DNA from: Augochlora pura
Lineage: Eukaryota > Arthropoda > Insecta > Hymenoptera > Halictidae
DNA: 64,000 nt
Direction: 5' to 3'
NCBI RefSeq assembly: GCF_028453695.1
Contig: NC_135772.1
Coordinates: 8,618,001 to 8,682,000 of the forward strand
Positions within the stretch are counted from its first letter, which is position 1; every line of letters starts with the position of its first letter. The translations under genes and the position numbers were made by a program. Positions 44,433-56,867 of the stretch are shown here, in pieces. The notes under the pieces are model-generated. The model was not told the DNA's origin, searched no databases, and worked only from the letters and a program-made list of their open reading frames with translations.

Positions 44433-46873
44433 TGTAACATGATCATGAAAATACGACAGGTCGACGGAAAAATTGGTTTACCCGTTTCTTAGAAAGTCAA
44501 TAAGTTTATAATTAATTGGCATTAAAATCGTTTGAAGTTCGAAATTAAGACGGAAGTAATAGGACCAAATAAAAGGTATTATGCCGCTATATTTATCAGT
44601 TCATGTTCAGAGATTAAGGAGAAAATACAAATTGTTGAGAACCAATTGTTCTTTTTCATTATGTTTGACTGAAGTGGATAACGGTTGAGGTAACTAATTG
44701 TACAATTAAGTCACATAGCTAAAACTTTTTAATGTACTAGTTTAGTTTGTTTAACCCAGAGGAATATTTCATTTCTATTATTCAGTTTAAGATGTATGAA
44801 AATATTGCTGGTACAATAGATCCCCTTAAAAAATAATGTTACAGATATATGCATCCTTTTTTACTGAAACTTTTATTTTTAATTTTAAAAACCGTACAAT
44901 ACGTGACGATAAACGATTAAACCACAATACAATTTTCGACATGAATAAATTTGCTGAAATCATTCGATTTTTATCATTCCCAAACGTACATGTATACATA
45001 GAAAAATTAAAAACACGTACATCTTTTTATCAGAAATAAACGTCTACGATAAAGTTTCGCGAAACTGCAACAAAACTTAAATATCATGACTATCTTATTT
45101 TATTGAATCACAACATTGTTTATTCCAACTATAAAATTTTCATGTAATTATAATAATTTAATAAAACTGTCACTAGAGATTATATTTCTCGACAGTCACT
45201 ATATTAACGATTACAGAACACAAATGTAGTAGAAACATATTGTATTACATCAAAGGTAGTACTGCGAAGGAATCTGCGTCATCTCATGTCATGAAACACG
45301 AAGCATGCAGAGTATTGCCCGCAGAGATCTGTGGTACCTTGGCCTTGATGGCTAGACCAGCAGATCAATCAATTATTTACCCGTCTGGTACTCCCAAAAC
45401 ACATACGCAACTCAACGGGAATCCATCACCGTCTCTGACAATGAGTTCGACCGAGGTGTTTGTAAGCACGCCGAATTGAGCTTCGACTGAGACTGAGGTC
45501 TACGTCCAATCAGTGCACAAAGGGATAATCTCGTTTCGCAATTATGGAGGCGGGAATTAAACATCCCGAGTTCCTTATCGCTTTCATATGAAAATTGATA
45601 TTCAATTCTCAATGAATAATATTATTCGAAGAATCAAATCAGAGACATTTAATTGAATATTGGTCTTGAAAATGACTTAATAACGTTTTTTGCGACACTG
45701 ATCGAGCCCTGGTTATATCAAAATCTCTAAGAAGAAGACATTAATATTATATTATAATATTATAAGAAAATATTAACATATTGTATGCGGGACGCGTACT
45801 AGTACGTTTTCTGACGATTGATACTTGATACTTATGGTTGTTATTTATATATTTGTTTATATATATATATATCAATATAAAATACGAAAAGTTGGTTAAA
45901 AAATTAAATAATTGTCGATCTATTGAGATTTAACTCAATAACTAAATTTTTGCGCAAAACGTCCGCTCCCGGTACAATTCCGCTGCAAAATGTACCCGCA
46001 CACAATGTGTTAATATTTCTCATATTGTCAGAGGGAGAGAGGGAAATTATTAAAAAGCGTCTCACGATCAGAACGAACTGTTATTTTCACTAGATGAACT
46101 GTTATTTTCACTAGACGATCACTCATTTCTAAATGGTAGATTCCAGTCAATCTTCCGAAAGACATTTCCATTCCCCGAAAATTGTACTCCGTTCGATTCC
46201 GAAACTGAATAAAAGAAATCAGGTTCCGATAGGAGCTATATAAGAAGGTGAACACAGGCCCGTCTAGGGTCATTTCGATCGAAAGTATAGTCAAGGGGTA
46301 ACCCCCGAGGATGGACGTTAAGAGTAGCTCGAAAACATGGAGTTAGAAGGTTGCGAAAGGAGGAGGACTACCTACTCTATTTTCGCTGAGTATTTTTCCC
46401 GGACGTGATTCAACGCCGGGCCGGGCAATCCATCTCTGTTGAAGTTGACGAGACCCCACTGTGAAGAACATTCGCCGTCAGCGAAGACAATTCCTCGTAA
46501 ACTAAACGACGATCCGATGCTATCGCGAGGCCGTTGGAGAATATTAGCTCGTTATTCCGTTAGAAGGTGTACTAACGACGGCGTTTTGAAAGTCATTCAG
46601 GGAACACCGATCCAGGATAGTTAATGGAGTATCGAGCGTGATATTCCTATAGAGTCGAGATTTTGCTTCTAATTAAACTGATTACAGCCCGCCGTGAGAC
46701 CTTCGGTGGTGATTAGTTTTGCGAATACGTGACTGTTTTGGTGTATTCTTCTGGGATCCATTTTGAAAAATTGCAATGCAAGTATGTACAATAATTGCAG
46801 TCATAACTGAATTTATACATACACACCGTCGTATAAGAAGCTCCATCTGACATCGATATTTGGTTTACGTCAG
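44433..46873. other. No confident gene
   Basis: AT-rich with AT microsatellite at about 45852-45885 and a GC-richer patch at 46290-46640. A 79-residue plus frame (45240-45479) has no recognisable domain. Confidence 0.35.
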
Positions 46874-46915
46874 TATTATTATTATTATTATTATTATTAT
46901 TCTTTATTAACGACT
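46874..46915 (-). mobile_element. Non-LTR retrotransposon 3' tail with AAT repeat
   Basis: On the minus strand the sequence reads CGTTAATAAAGAATAATAAT and then continuing AAT units, the same transition seen at the 3' end of the fragment at 33702-34191. It is probably a very short 5'-truncated insertion or its microsatellite remnant. Confidence 0.4.
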
Positions 46916-49900
46916 TAATTGCGTCAATTTATTTTAAAGTGAAATTTTGTTATGCGTTTTATAAATCACAATGAGTATAGTTTTATCAATAGTTGTTCTA
47001 CAATTACTCTAAACTGTGAAAAATTGATGATAATCAATTGAGTGGCTATCTATGTGGCTTTTTACCGATTTTGTAATGGCTTCGGAGGGGGCTTGTAATG
47101 ACACTGTTAATTTACTTTTAGACGCGTGAACCTTGTTTATCAAAATTGAATCATATATATTATAATGCTTTTTCTAAAAATACATTGTCTCTGATATAAT
47201 CGACAATTCTAAGACTTTTGGGGACCCATGTTTTAAAGTTCGCAACTCAGACAATTTTTATCGAAAGAGACGAAAATCTGGTATTTCAGAAAGATGTTGC
47301 TGTTCTATCAAATACTGCATACATAATTTAAAGAAGTATTATTTGATTTTGAAAAGTTATTGATTATGGCAACCTGTCTACTCAAGATGAATGGATCGTG
47401 AAAGGCCAATAGAATCATATTATTAAAGAATAAATATATTTAGGTACCATATCGTACTTAAACCTTCTTCATGTGTATATAATACACTATACTTTCACGT
47501 GACTCAATTATTACTTTCCGCGAATGAAAGAAAATCATTTGTTACACTGTTTAAATAGAAAAGTTGTTCTTAATTTCCGATAAAATAATTTTCTTTGACA
47601 ACATTTATGCTCGCTGAAAGTTAAACCGAATTTTGATTATATTCTTGCAACTTTGGATTAGTTCCGATTAATTTCTATCAGCTTGTTCGATTATATTTAT
47701 GGTCGTGTCCCGAGCTTCGCAAAGTATTCTGTAAACCGGCTCGTTATTCCTAGCACCTACTGCATTCACCTCGTGCAAGTTCAGTGATCGAACTACAAGC
47801 CTGCGTGTTCTATGGAGCTTTCAGTTCAATCCTGGTATGTCAGCTCCCCGAGAAACATGACGCGTGCGAAATCTTCGATCGTATCAACCGAGTGCATGCG
47901 ATTTGTTCGAGACTAAATCCGAAACCTTTTACATTCGAGGAACGTGCGCGGAATGTTGCTCGCACGGCTTTCTTTTTTATTTGATATTCTGCAAGTTTAG
48001 CATGGATAACTGGAAAAAGTGCTCCGCAGGTTGTACATTACCATCCGGAAATATGAAATACGAGGTCTTGCGCGATGGCGAAATCGTAGTACATCATTCC
48101 GTGGAGATTCAGTAACGCCGAGAAGCAACGTGATCGAAGTGGAGGCAATATGTTGTCTTTAACATCGTTTGTTATGCAAAGGATAGACTTGAGACCCGTG
48201 GTTTCTTTTCGACTTTTGTTTTTCTCGATCGGTACTATACGTTACAATAAAAAAAAGTTTGACTCATCGACCTTGATTTTCAAAATCAACTACAACATAA
48301 CCTGACAGGATTATTGGAATATTACAAATGAACACTCGATTTACAAATATAAAACAATACCACATTAGACAGAAATAATCAAATGTATCATTAACATTGC
48401 ATGTACAGTACATTAAAATTTATTCTAAAATTGTTAAAATTTAATTAAATAATGTAAAAAATTTGCATCAAAGGTCATTTAATTCTCGAAGACTTTTGTA
48501 TTATTCTTACTAATATTACGTTTTTCGTAAGATATTTCCAATTTTTGATACATCTGCTGTATTCAATATTTTCAGCATCCGACATAGAAAACGTTCCCCA
48601 TCACATACTGACAATGAGTACGTCATAAAACTGTTTATGTTTGATCTATACGTAATCCAATTCCTCGTTTTTATATCTCTCCCAGAGAAATACATGGACG
48701 TGCTATTTTATCCTTCGGCTGTCCCCGTAAAACGAAATTGTCAAAAACTTGAAACAGCTGACGAATCATTGATTTTTCAGGGAATGTTTCAATAATTGAT
48801 CGACATAAAAAAATATGTAGTTCCACCTGGAAAACAAAGTTTATTTGCTTCCTAGGGAAGCTACCTACATATTTCTCCCTCTTCCCAGCGAACCATGGTG
48901 TGTTTCAAAGTAATAGAAATAACAGAGAAATTTATCTTCTTTGTACACTTAAATTTCTCTAGTTACAAACTAATTTGATACATGTATCATCTGCATAATA
49001 TTTATGTAGTGTAAGTAATAGTCAGATTGCAAACATTTGTGTAAAATAAAAAGTTTCTAAGTCATGTTTATGAAACGAATGATAAATGAAAATACATTTC
49101 TTTTTCAAACGTTGCATAAGTTGCAACTAAACAGTGTTCTTAAATTTCATACTTAAATTGTATAATTAAATTACTGTAATATCTTTCTCATGTATGTGTA
49201 AAATTAGAAATCTAACTATGGCATGTATTAGGTATGCAAAAATCCTAATATTTCGCACAATTTTCCTTTATTTATACAGGATATGTGTTATTTTATATTC
49301 ATAATGTACTTCTACTATTTCGAATAGCTCTTTTTCTAGCTTTCAATTTCACCGCGGGAAAGTAACAGTGATTTCGAAATAATAAAATCATTCGCGTTTT
49401 CAATAACATACTAATTTAAGTGGTCTTATTAAGAACCTGCATGAATCTGAGCACAACTATTGTGCACGTAGAATGCATTCACTAAAAACTGAACAAATTG
49501 ATCGACATGAATCATTACCTTGCTTCCATCGAACTCAGTGTCGAATATACGTTTAGTACCATAACTGACAAATTTTTATCCCAGCACATTTATGGTTCGC
49601 ATAAATCAAACTTTTATCATCGTAACAAACAAATCATACTTTATCATACACATATAAGGTCTATCTATTCTTCTGAGGATTTTTCTTTAGGTGACTAACC
49701 AGAGCTGTGTTTCACTAAAAATAGAGCATTTTATTTGTACTAATTGAATTACAAATATATTCTTTACAGCTTTCTTACCTAAAAATAGAGAAACGACATT
49801 TAAGCCTATTCTCCCTTATCCTTTTTATTCTTCTATTTCTTTAACTTCTTTAAGTTTATAACTCTTTGACATCTCAATGACTTCTCGCCTCTCTTTATAC

Positions 49901-50216
49901 ATATAACTCATATCGCTATGCTTCTATTTAAGCACTTTCTATTGTTTTGTGCGCTTTCTATCTTACCGACAATCTACGCGGCAATATTTAAATGGGTTTT
50001 GTAAAGTAGTATCTGTACTACTGTATACACATACTTATGTATCTGACAAGCGATTAAAGTTTCGAACATTATAATTTGCTATGAGTTATTGTTATCTTCC
50101 TACTCGTTTACCTTTAAATTTTTTACAGTGAACTCAATTACAGAGTAGTAAAATGTGTTTATCGAATAGGGCCCGACTGGACCCGGAACGCTCAGTCTCT
50201 GTTTCTTCTTGAACTC
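46916..50216. other. AT-rich, no gene seen
   Basis: About 3.3 kb of anonymous, mostly AT-rich DNA. Open frames at 47784-48115 and 49498-49698 lack recognisable domains. No bounded repeat was found. Confidence 0.35.
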
Positions 50217-51548
50217 CTATCTTTCTCTATAATTGGTGTTAAGAATTCTGTTACGATTGGGTTTATGATGCATACGTGACTTCCTGGCGATTTTTGAGCT
50301 GCAAGGGTCTTCTTGGTAATTTATGTATTTTAAGCATCTAGCGCCATGAACCAGGAGAAAGACGCCAAGCCCGAGACGAGACATCGGACCCTTGGTCTTT
50401 CTCCTGATGATCACTAGCCATTTTTGACGTATCGTAAACCCCGTGGAACGTGGAAAGCTAGCAGCCACGAAGACGACAGATACTGGATAGATACTAAAAA
50501 GATACGAATAAGATACACTAGAAACTCGATCAGAGCCGCGAGGAGAGATACCCGATGACGCTCAGGAACGAAGAGCAGCAGGGACTCGCACAGACTCTCA
50601 AGAACTTTGCACGGCCATTGTTTAGAGCGTGGGTGATTCGGTTCGAAGGATCACTGTTTAGAGCTAAGGTTCATTTGTCGCTGGTTCGATGAACACTCTC
50701 TGATATTGAAAGTATTTTGCTTTATGTCAATAAACAATTAACACTTATTTAAGGCCGTCACAATGGCCGTACAGAGGTTCTGAGAGTCTAGCGAGTCCCT
50801 GCTACTCTTCGTTTCTGAGCGTCGTCGGGTATCTCTTTGGTTTCTATCGTGTTTCGTTGTTGTACTCTCGAATTGATCTTTGATTGACTCTGGATTGACT
50901 CTGGCGTCTTCGTAGCTGTTCGCGTTCCACGAAGACTCTTATCCCTACTTTTTCGTACGAGGCGAACACCTATCGGCCAATACGAAATTAGTTGCAAAAG
51001 ACCAAGTTGCAACGACCTTCGGAATGTTGTTTCCGAAGGTCGATGCCTTGGGTTTCCCCCAAATTCGCTGGCTGCACAGGGTCGCTTGGCGTACGTTAAT
51101 TTTCACGGTGCACGGGGTTTATGATACGTCAGATGGCTATTGAGCACCAGGAGAATGTCCAAGGGTCCGACGTCTTGTTTCGGGCTTGGCGTCTTCCTCC
51201 TGGTTTATGGTGCCAGATGCTTAAAATACGTAAATTGCTAAAAAGGCTCTGCAGCTCAAAAATAGCCAAAAAGTCACGTACGCATCATAAACCCAATCGT
51301 TATAGAATCCTTCGTTAGAATCGTTATAGAAAGCCAGTGTGACGGCTTTCGATTAATAAATTTGTACGGCCATTTGTGATGGCCTCAGCATACCATTTAC
51401 ATTACTACTATTCTAAATAAGTGTTAATTATTTGTGAAAATAAAGCAAATAAATTCACTACCAGAGCGTGTTCATCGAACCAGCAACAAATCAATCTAGC
51501 ACTAAACATTGATCCTTCGAGCGGGATCACGCACGCTCTATACATTTG
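50217..51548. repeat. Rearranged inverted repeat of an LTR-like sequence
   Basis: Three blocks occur twice in opposite orientation: X (about 50235-50456, inverted at 51107-51322), Y (about 50456-50633, inverted at 50763-50945) and Z (about 50620-50757, inverted at 51419-51548). Copy 1 runs X-Y-Z; copy 2, read on the minus strand, runs Z-X-Y, so it is circularly permuted relative to copy 1. The copies meet at CAATGGCCGTAC. Identity is about 80-85% by eye. GCCGTCACA/TGTGACGGC boundaries suggest LTR ends, but this is unproven. Confidence 0.7.
51013..51042. repeat. Perfect 12-bp hairpin
   Basis: CGACCTTCGGAA and its exact reverse complement TTCCGAAGGTCG are separated by 6 bases. It sits between blocks X and Y of the second copy of the surrounding inverted repeat and has no counterpart in the first copy. 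Confidence 0.85.
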
Positions 51549-51551
51549 GAA

Positions 51552-52213
51552 CACCAAGAAAAAATGTAATACCTCAAATCAGAAAAATTTATGGATTTGG
51601 AAAGATATGTCCACGTGATAGTCGCTCTTTACATGGATATTTTTGACATACGCGAAGAAATCCATATCGGATTATCGGGTTGTCATTCCTGCTCGGAGTT
51701 TACCGGAAACTGATGATAACGCGGGGTCACGGAATGGATCTCCGCCGAATTACACCAATTTCCTCGGACCTAGGCACAGCCGTCTGGTTATCAGGAGTGC
51801 GATCGACTGCCGCGATGCAACGGGATCAATTGAAATCGGCTTGAAATCCTATTACTTGCCAATACTACAAAACACGGTGACCCGGTCATTTCAGCATTTA
51901 TTCCGAGGAATTTCCAATTTTCTCCCAGCATCGAGGACAATAAGACGCCAATCCTATGTACCCCTCACATTGTATACGTTAGCGGTTTGCTGATCGATTA
52001 TTTTATCTAGGAGCTGGCCACGTCGCGATACAATGTGACCTGGAACTCTAGGATTGCTCCTTTAATGAATAAATCGTTTCCGATTTTATATTGCATTGTA
52101 ATGGAAAATCGATGGGTAGACTGTTCACACGTATAGTCGGGAACGTAATTGTCTCGGCGGTTGGCGGAAATGCTGGAATTAACGTTACTGTTACATACTC
52201 GTTAAATAATTTA
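51552..52213. other. No gene seen
   Basis: Anonymous DNA with one 116-residue plus frame (51643-51993) showing no recognisable domain. Confidence 0.3.
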
Positions 52214-52215
52214 TA

Positions 52216-55074
52216 TTAGGTTGGGGACAAAGAAATCCATTATTTTTACGTGAACTTCAAGATTTTGTTTAACATTGTTGAATTTCAACAAATAAGTTGA
52301 AATGCAAAAATCAATCAAATTATTATTCACCACCGAATATGTTTAAGATGTGAAGGCATGCGATGATTTATTGAATCTCTTCTGATCGTTATTGTTTTTG
52401 TTGAATTGATTCGTGTTAGTTACCTGAAATATCTTAAATGAAAAGGACGTATTTTATACCTTTCTTTAAATAATTAAAGTTCTGATTAAAGTTCAATTTA
52501 TAGTTCTAATAGTGTTTAATAATTAATTATTCCCATAACAAATTTATAATTCTAATAAACATGTTTCCGATTGTCCGATTTAGATCAAATATGCACCGTT
52601 TTGTCCTATAATTTGTTGCTATTTTAAAGGTACCTTCATAATGCCTCTCTCGTAGAAGTCTTGGCCCCTATTAGCGAAAAACTCTTGTAATCGACTTTCA
52701 CAATCACCTTTCGATGCCAATTTCTTATCACTAAGGAAGTTTTGCAATGCAAGATAAACATGTTAATCGTTTGGTGCCAGGTCCGGACTATATGGTGGAT
52801 GCATCAAAACGTCCCAGCCAAGCTCCTGAATTTTCTGACGACTCACTATAGACGTGTGTGGTCTGGCGTTGTCCTGATGGAACACAACACCTCTCCCTCT
52901 TGGCCAATTCTCTCTTGGTCGTTTCTGGTCAATCGCTAGCTTCAAACAGTCCAATTGTTGACGATAGAGATCCAAATTTAATGTTTGACCATATGGAGGC
53001 AACTCATAATAAATGATTCCTTTCCAGTCGCATCAAATGCACAACAGAGCCTTCTTGGCCGTTAGTCCTGGTTTGGCCACCGTCTGACCTGCTTCACCAG
53101 GCTTTGACCATGAACGTTTTCGCACAATGTTGTCGTATGTGATCCATTTCTCAACCCCAGTCACCATGACAAGGTGACCAAGACATCACAGATGGAAATT
53201 CGAACCATCATGGTTTTTTGTGTTCGTCGATGTGGCATCCAAACTTCGAGCTTTTTAAATCCAGCTTTGTGCAAATGGTTTAAAACCGTTTTATGGTCGA
53301 TCTTTAGCTCCTGGGCGACGCTACGACTGCTAACATGCCGGTCAACTTCGATTATTTCTGTGATTTTGTCAATATTTTCTACGACAGGCCTACCTGTACG
53401 AGGCGCATCTTTAACATCAAAAACACCTAAACGGAATCGACAAAACCAAAATTGCGCGTAATTGGCTGTTACAGATCGGAATACCAAAAGATCATTAAGA
53501 ACAAAATTCACCAAAAAGCCACCAAACATTTTTGCAAACTTTATGCATTAAAACACGCTTTTGAAACAACCACCACTGACCATAATAGAAACTTCGCCAT
53601 CTTCTGTAACTCCACTAGTGCTGTCAGATCAATCTAATATATATGGTCAAACGACCCTATCATCCAAGATTGTCAAAAATCCTACATTAAATCAGTCCAA
53701 AGGAACAACTCGATTACAATAGTATGAACCCCTGCCTACATTGGTATCATAGAAAATGAGACAACAAACAAAGCTCCCAAAGAAGCAGCCAACTCAACTT
53801 CCCTCAATCCTATAAATGACAAACTACCAGCAGAGACAATGATCCGCGATTTGACACTGAAGTCATGATAACACTGGAACCATATTTGGAAAGCATCATC
53901 CCACCCACGAATAACCACAATAAAAGAAGATTTCTACGGGGACGCCATAACCTGCAATCTACCCAGAAGAGACCAAGTCATAATTTCAAGGATCATGATA
54001 GGACACACGAGACTCACTCATCGATTCCTGCTTTCAAAAGAAGATCCTCCTACTTGTAAACCGTGCAACACCCGGCTTACAATGGACCATATCATCACAC
54101 ATTGCAGCAAATTCAACAGAACCAGACAACAGAATAGCATCAAAACACTCTTAGAAGATAACCTGAAGAGCCCCAAAACAATCAATAATCTGCTGAATTA
54201 CTGTTACGGCGTAACACAAGCGATACAACATGCGCTAGAAATAATTTGTATATCAGGTAAAAACGTATACCTAACTAACCACGCGGTACGCCGACGCTTA
54301 CGCGAACCCCGGGAAATACCCAGAACTTGGGCCCAACCATGCGACTCTTTGTCGGCTGCACGTAGGCTAAATCGCAGAATAATGCTAAGCACTAATTGGT
54401 GCGCTCTTGGACCACCAAATCAGTATAAAAAGTGCGAACAAAATAAAAAAGCAGCACTCGATTAAATACAACAGTACAAGGCACAACCGCTGTCTCTCGG
54501 AACATTACCTCGCTTGTTAAACATTTATATTAAAACAATTATACGTTAACTTGACTGATTTATTCATACATTCACTTGCGATTAATTTCTCAACGTGAAG
54601 TCGAGCGATACCAGAAAGTATCTTTCAATTGAGTTACCTCAGAGTAACTTGTATTTCGCTCGTCCCGAAACAATTACTTAAAGGAAATCAAAAAGTACAA
54701 CGAACTGTAATCTCTCCATATCGCTAATAACCCACCAGTGGTTGATGCGACAATAAATAACTAATTTAAAAAAAAACAAGTATCAGAACCAGAAACACCA
54801 TTCACAATTTCAGCCGCTCGGCTTGCATTTTCGTCTTTATCAAAGACAAATGGTAAAATGTACCGAATTTTCTCTATGTTGACTTCCATTTTTAACACCC
54901 TGTAGCTCGCAATTGAATGAACCGAACAAAAAACAGAAAAAGAATTTTTATAGTGCGAAATGTCATCTTTCCAACGAGCATAAATTTGAAATTGGTTGAT
55001 CAATACTTTAACAGATATCGATCACTACAGCCGTCTACCGAAAAAATAATGGATTTCTCTTTCCCTAACCCTAA
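52216..55074 (-). mobile_element. Mariner element split by a nested retrotransposon
   Basis: The left end after TA (52214-52215) is TTAGGTTGGGGACAAAGAAA. The right end (reverse complement TTAGGGTTAGGGAAAGAGAA, then ATCCATTATTTTT) is followed by TA at 55075-55076. The minus-strand transposase starts near 54890 (MEVNIEKIRYILPFVF), breaks after GSDT at about 54779, and resumes at 53474 (VTANYAQFWFCRF) down to about 52600. The intervening 1.3 kb is a plus-strand non-LTR retrotransposon. Catalytic motifs: first Asp replaced by Val (TGVEKW), second Asp kept (FHQDNARPH), third kept in APND; a small deletion follows ISICDV. Confidence 0.85.
53475..54776 (+). mobile_element. 5'-truncated non-LTR retrotransposon nested in the mariner
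   Basis: Starts abruptly with an RNase H remnant (LYALKHAFE; FCNSTSAVRSI, where TDS would be usual) and continues to a C-terminal CCHC-like knuckle (CKPCNTRLTMDHIITHC) in the frame 53995-54465. It ends with a 3' UTR and a nine-A run at 54768-54776. Internal stops and frame changes show it is dead. The junctions show at most a 2-4 bp shared AG/ACAG, so no convincing long target duplication. Related to the copy at 2735-3360. Confidence 0.8.
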
Positions 55075-55076
55075 TA

Positions 55077-55894
55077 TTAATAATAGCATTCTTCTGTAAA
55101 GAGATCGTGTTGAATGAAATTGTCAGAAATTTGTAAACCTTCTCACACCTTAGAAATATATTCTCAGAGCTTTGTGGTCTTCGATTGGCTGACTAATTAC
55201 TTGATTTGAGCGCACGTTATAATAAAAATTACGAAATATTTACATAAAATTAATCTTATAATTCCTATAAAGCGATACATGTCGGACACTTTTGGTATAC
55301 ACTAGGTAAATACGTTTTTATCAAAACATTATTATCCATGAAATTTAAAAACTATATCATGCGAAATATATATTCGAAAAGTTTGAATTTTTCAACAGAG
55401 AGAACTAATGAATTCTTTATGGGAAAATGAAAAGTTCCTTTCTACGGAAAGAATGCATCACAGAGGAACGTGAAATGGAATGGAGGAAATAAATGAGAAA
55501 AATTTGCAAGACCATGTATCCCCCAGTCGTTCTGATTTGGAAACTATAAGTATTTTTACGTTTCCATAATCCGCAACCATTTAACTTCGTTTATAATTGC
55601 TAAAACTCCGATATAAATCACGTAAGAATTAAACGTTTACAAGAACCTTTCCTTATTGTTTCTGTGCTTCTTGTTCACTCCTGAAAATCTCATAGAGAAA
55701 CACTTTTATTATAAAAAAGGGATCATTTCTCAAAACAATCTTGCTTCGTTCGTCTCTATGAAATAGTCACTGAATTTGTTAAACAGTTGCCTGTGCATCT
55801 AGAATTAAATAAAAACAATAAGTAATTTAAAAAAGTAGCAGCTCACCTTAAATAAAATTAAACAATCCTTTCGTACAAAGACATCCCGGTACCT
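55077..55894. other. AT-rich, no gene seen
   Basis: No gene or bounded repeat recognised. Confidence 0.35.
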
Positions 55895-55898
55895 TTAA

Positions 55899-56092
55899 CC
55901 CCTTGCACTATTACGTCATCTAATGAGATGATTCTAGTGTCCCGATTACCCTCGTCTACTTTCATTCCCAAATTTCGATGACAGGGGATCAAAATTTTGT
56001 TTCAATTCAATAGAAATGATCGGCAGCCATATTTATCGAATCGTGCACGAAATGTTCGTCACGAGTCTGACTCGTTATTAAAACGCAAGTGG
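55899..56092. mobile_element. Decayed TTAA-type MITE, same family as 10748-10990
   Basis: TTAA at 55895-55898, left end CCCCTTGCACTATT. The right part shares CACGAGTCTGACTCGTTATT with the element at 10748-10990, but the terminus has decayed to CGCAAGTGGTTAG, so the right TTAA is now TTAG (56093-56096). The 194-bp length implies internal loss. Confidence 0.7.
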
Positions 56093-56096
56093 TTAG

Positions 56097-56867
56097 AAAT
56101 AGCAGTGTTATTCGAAGTGATCAGAGTTACTACTCCACCCAGTATATGTACATCTGAAACTCAGTTCTTTGGAAAGATGTGAAGAGTGTGGATTCTTCGT
56201 AGGTTCAGGCTAGAATGCTCCCTTAAAAACGAGACTATCCAGGTCAACCGCGGCATGATCAAACGGGCGTGCTTAGGTAAGAGGCCGGCGCACAAACGGG
56301 CCACAAATTAACAGCACTGAAATCGAAGGAATTTCCCGAGTCATGGTAACATCGACATCATTATTGTCGGCATCGCACTCCGCGCGGCCAGTCCCCGGGA
56401 AGCTTGGAATTTTCATTCCGTCGTAGATTGCGGGCCAACCTACTGCAACCGCATACGCGGCAAGGCTGCAGACGTTTTCGCGAGATGATGCACAGATATT
56501 GCCTATCCAGCCGTTCCAAGAGGGCCGTGTTGCGGTCTGCGCAAGAATAGGAGCGAAGAGTAACAACAACTGCCTCTCCGGTTAACCGGTGGATTTTAAA
56601 TCGGGTCATCCGCATAAGCGGGGACAATTGAATATCAACCGAGAATAAAGGTCTGTAGCGCATTTTGACCAAAATTCAGTTAACTGTAATAGCATGGTTT
56701 ACTGCAGACCTGAACAAACTTTATTTGAAATGAAAATAAGTATAAAAATAAGTACAAAATAAAATACTATTTCTAATGATTCGAACCGTTAGCTTCAATG
56801 CTTTTATTTGAAAATAAGGGAAACATTCTAGCTATCTTATATAAGATAGCTTCTTTAAAATTCCTTA
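56097..56867. other. No gene seen apart from a dispersed repeat
   Basis: GC-richer at about 56230-56600, with overlapping open frames on the minus strand lacking a recognisable domain. Contains repeat copy 2 (56620-56688). Confidence 0.35.
56620..56688. repeat. Short dispersed repeat, copy 2
   Basis: Same orientation as 27012-27079, sharing GGGGACAATTGAATA, GCATTTT and AGTTAACTGTA. About 80% identity by eye. Confidence 0.65.
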
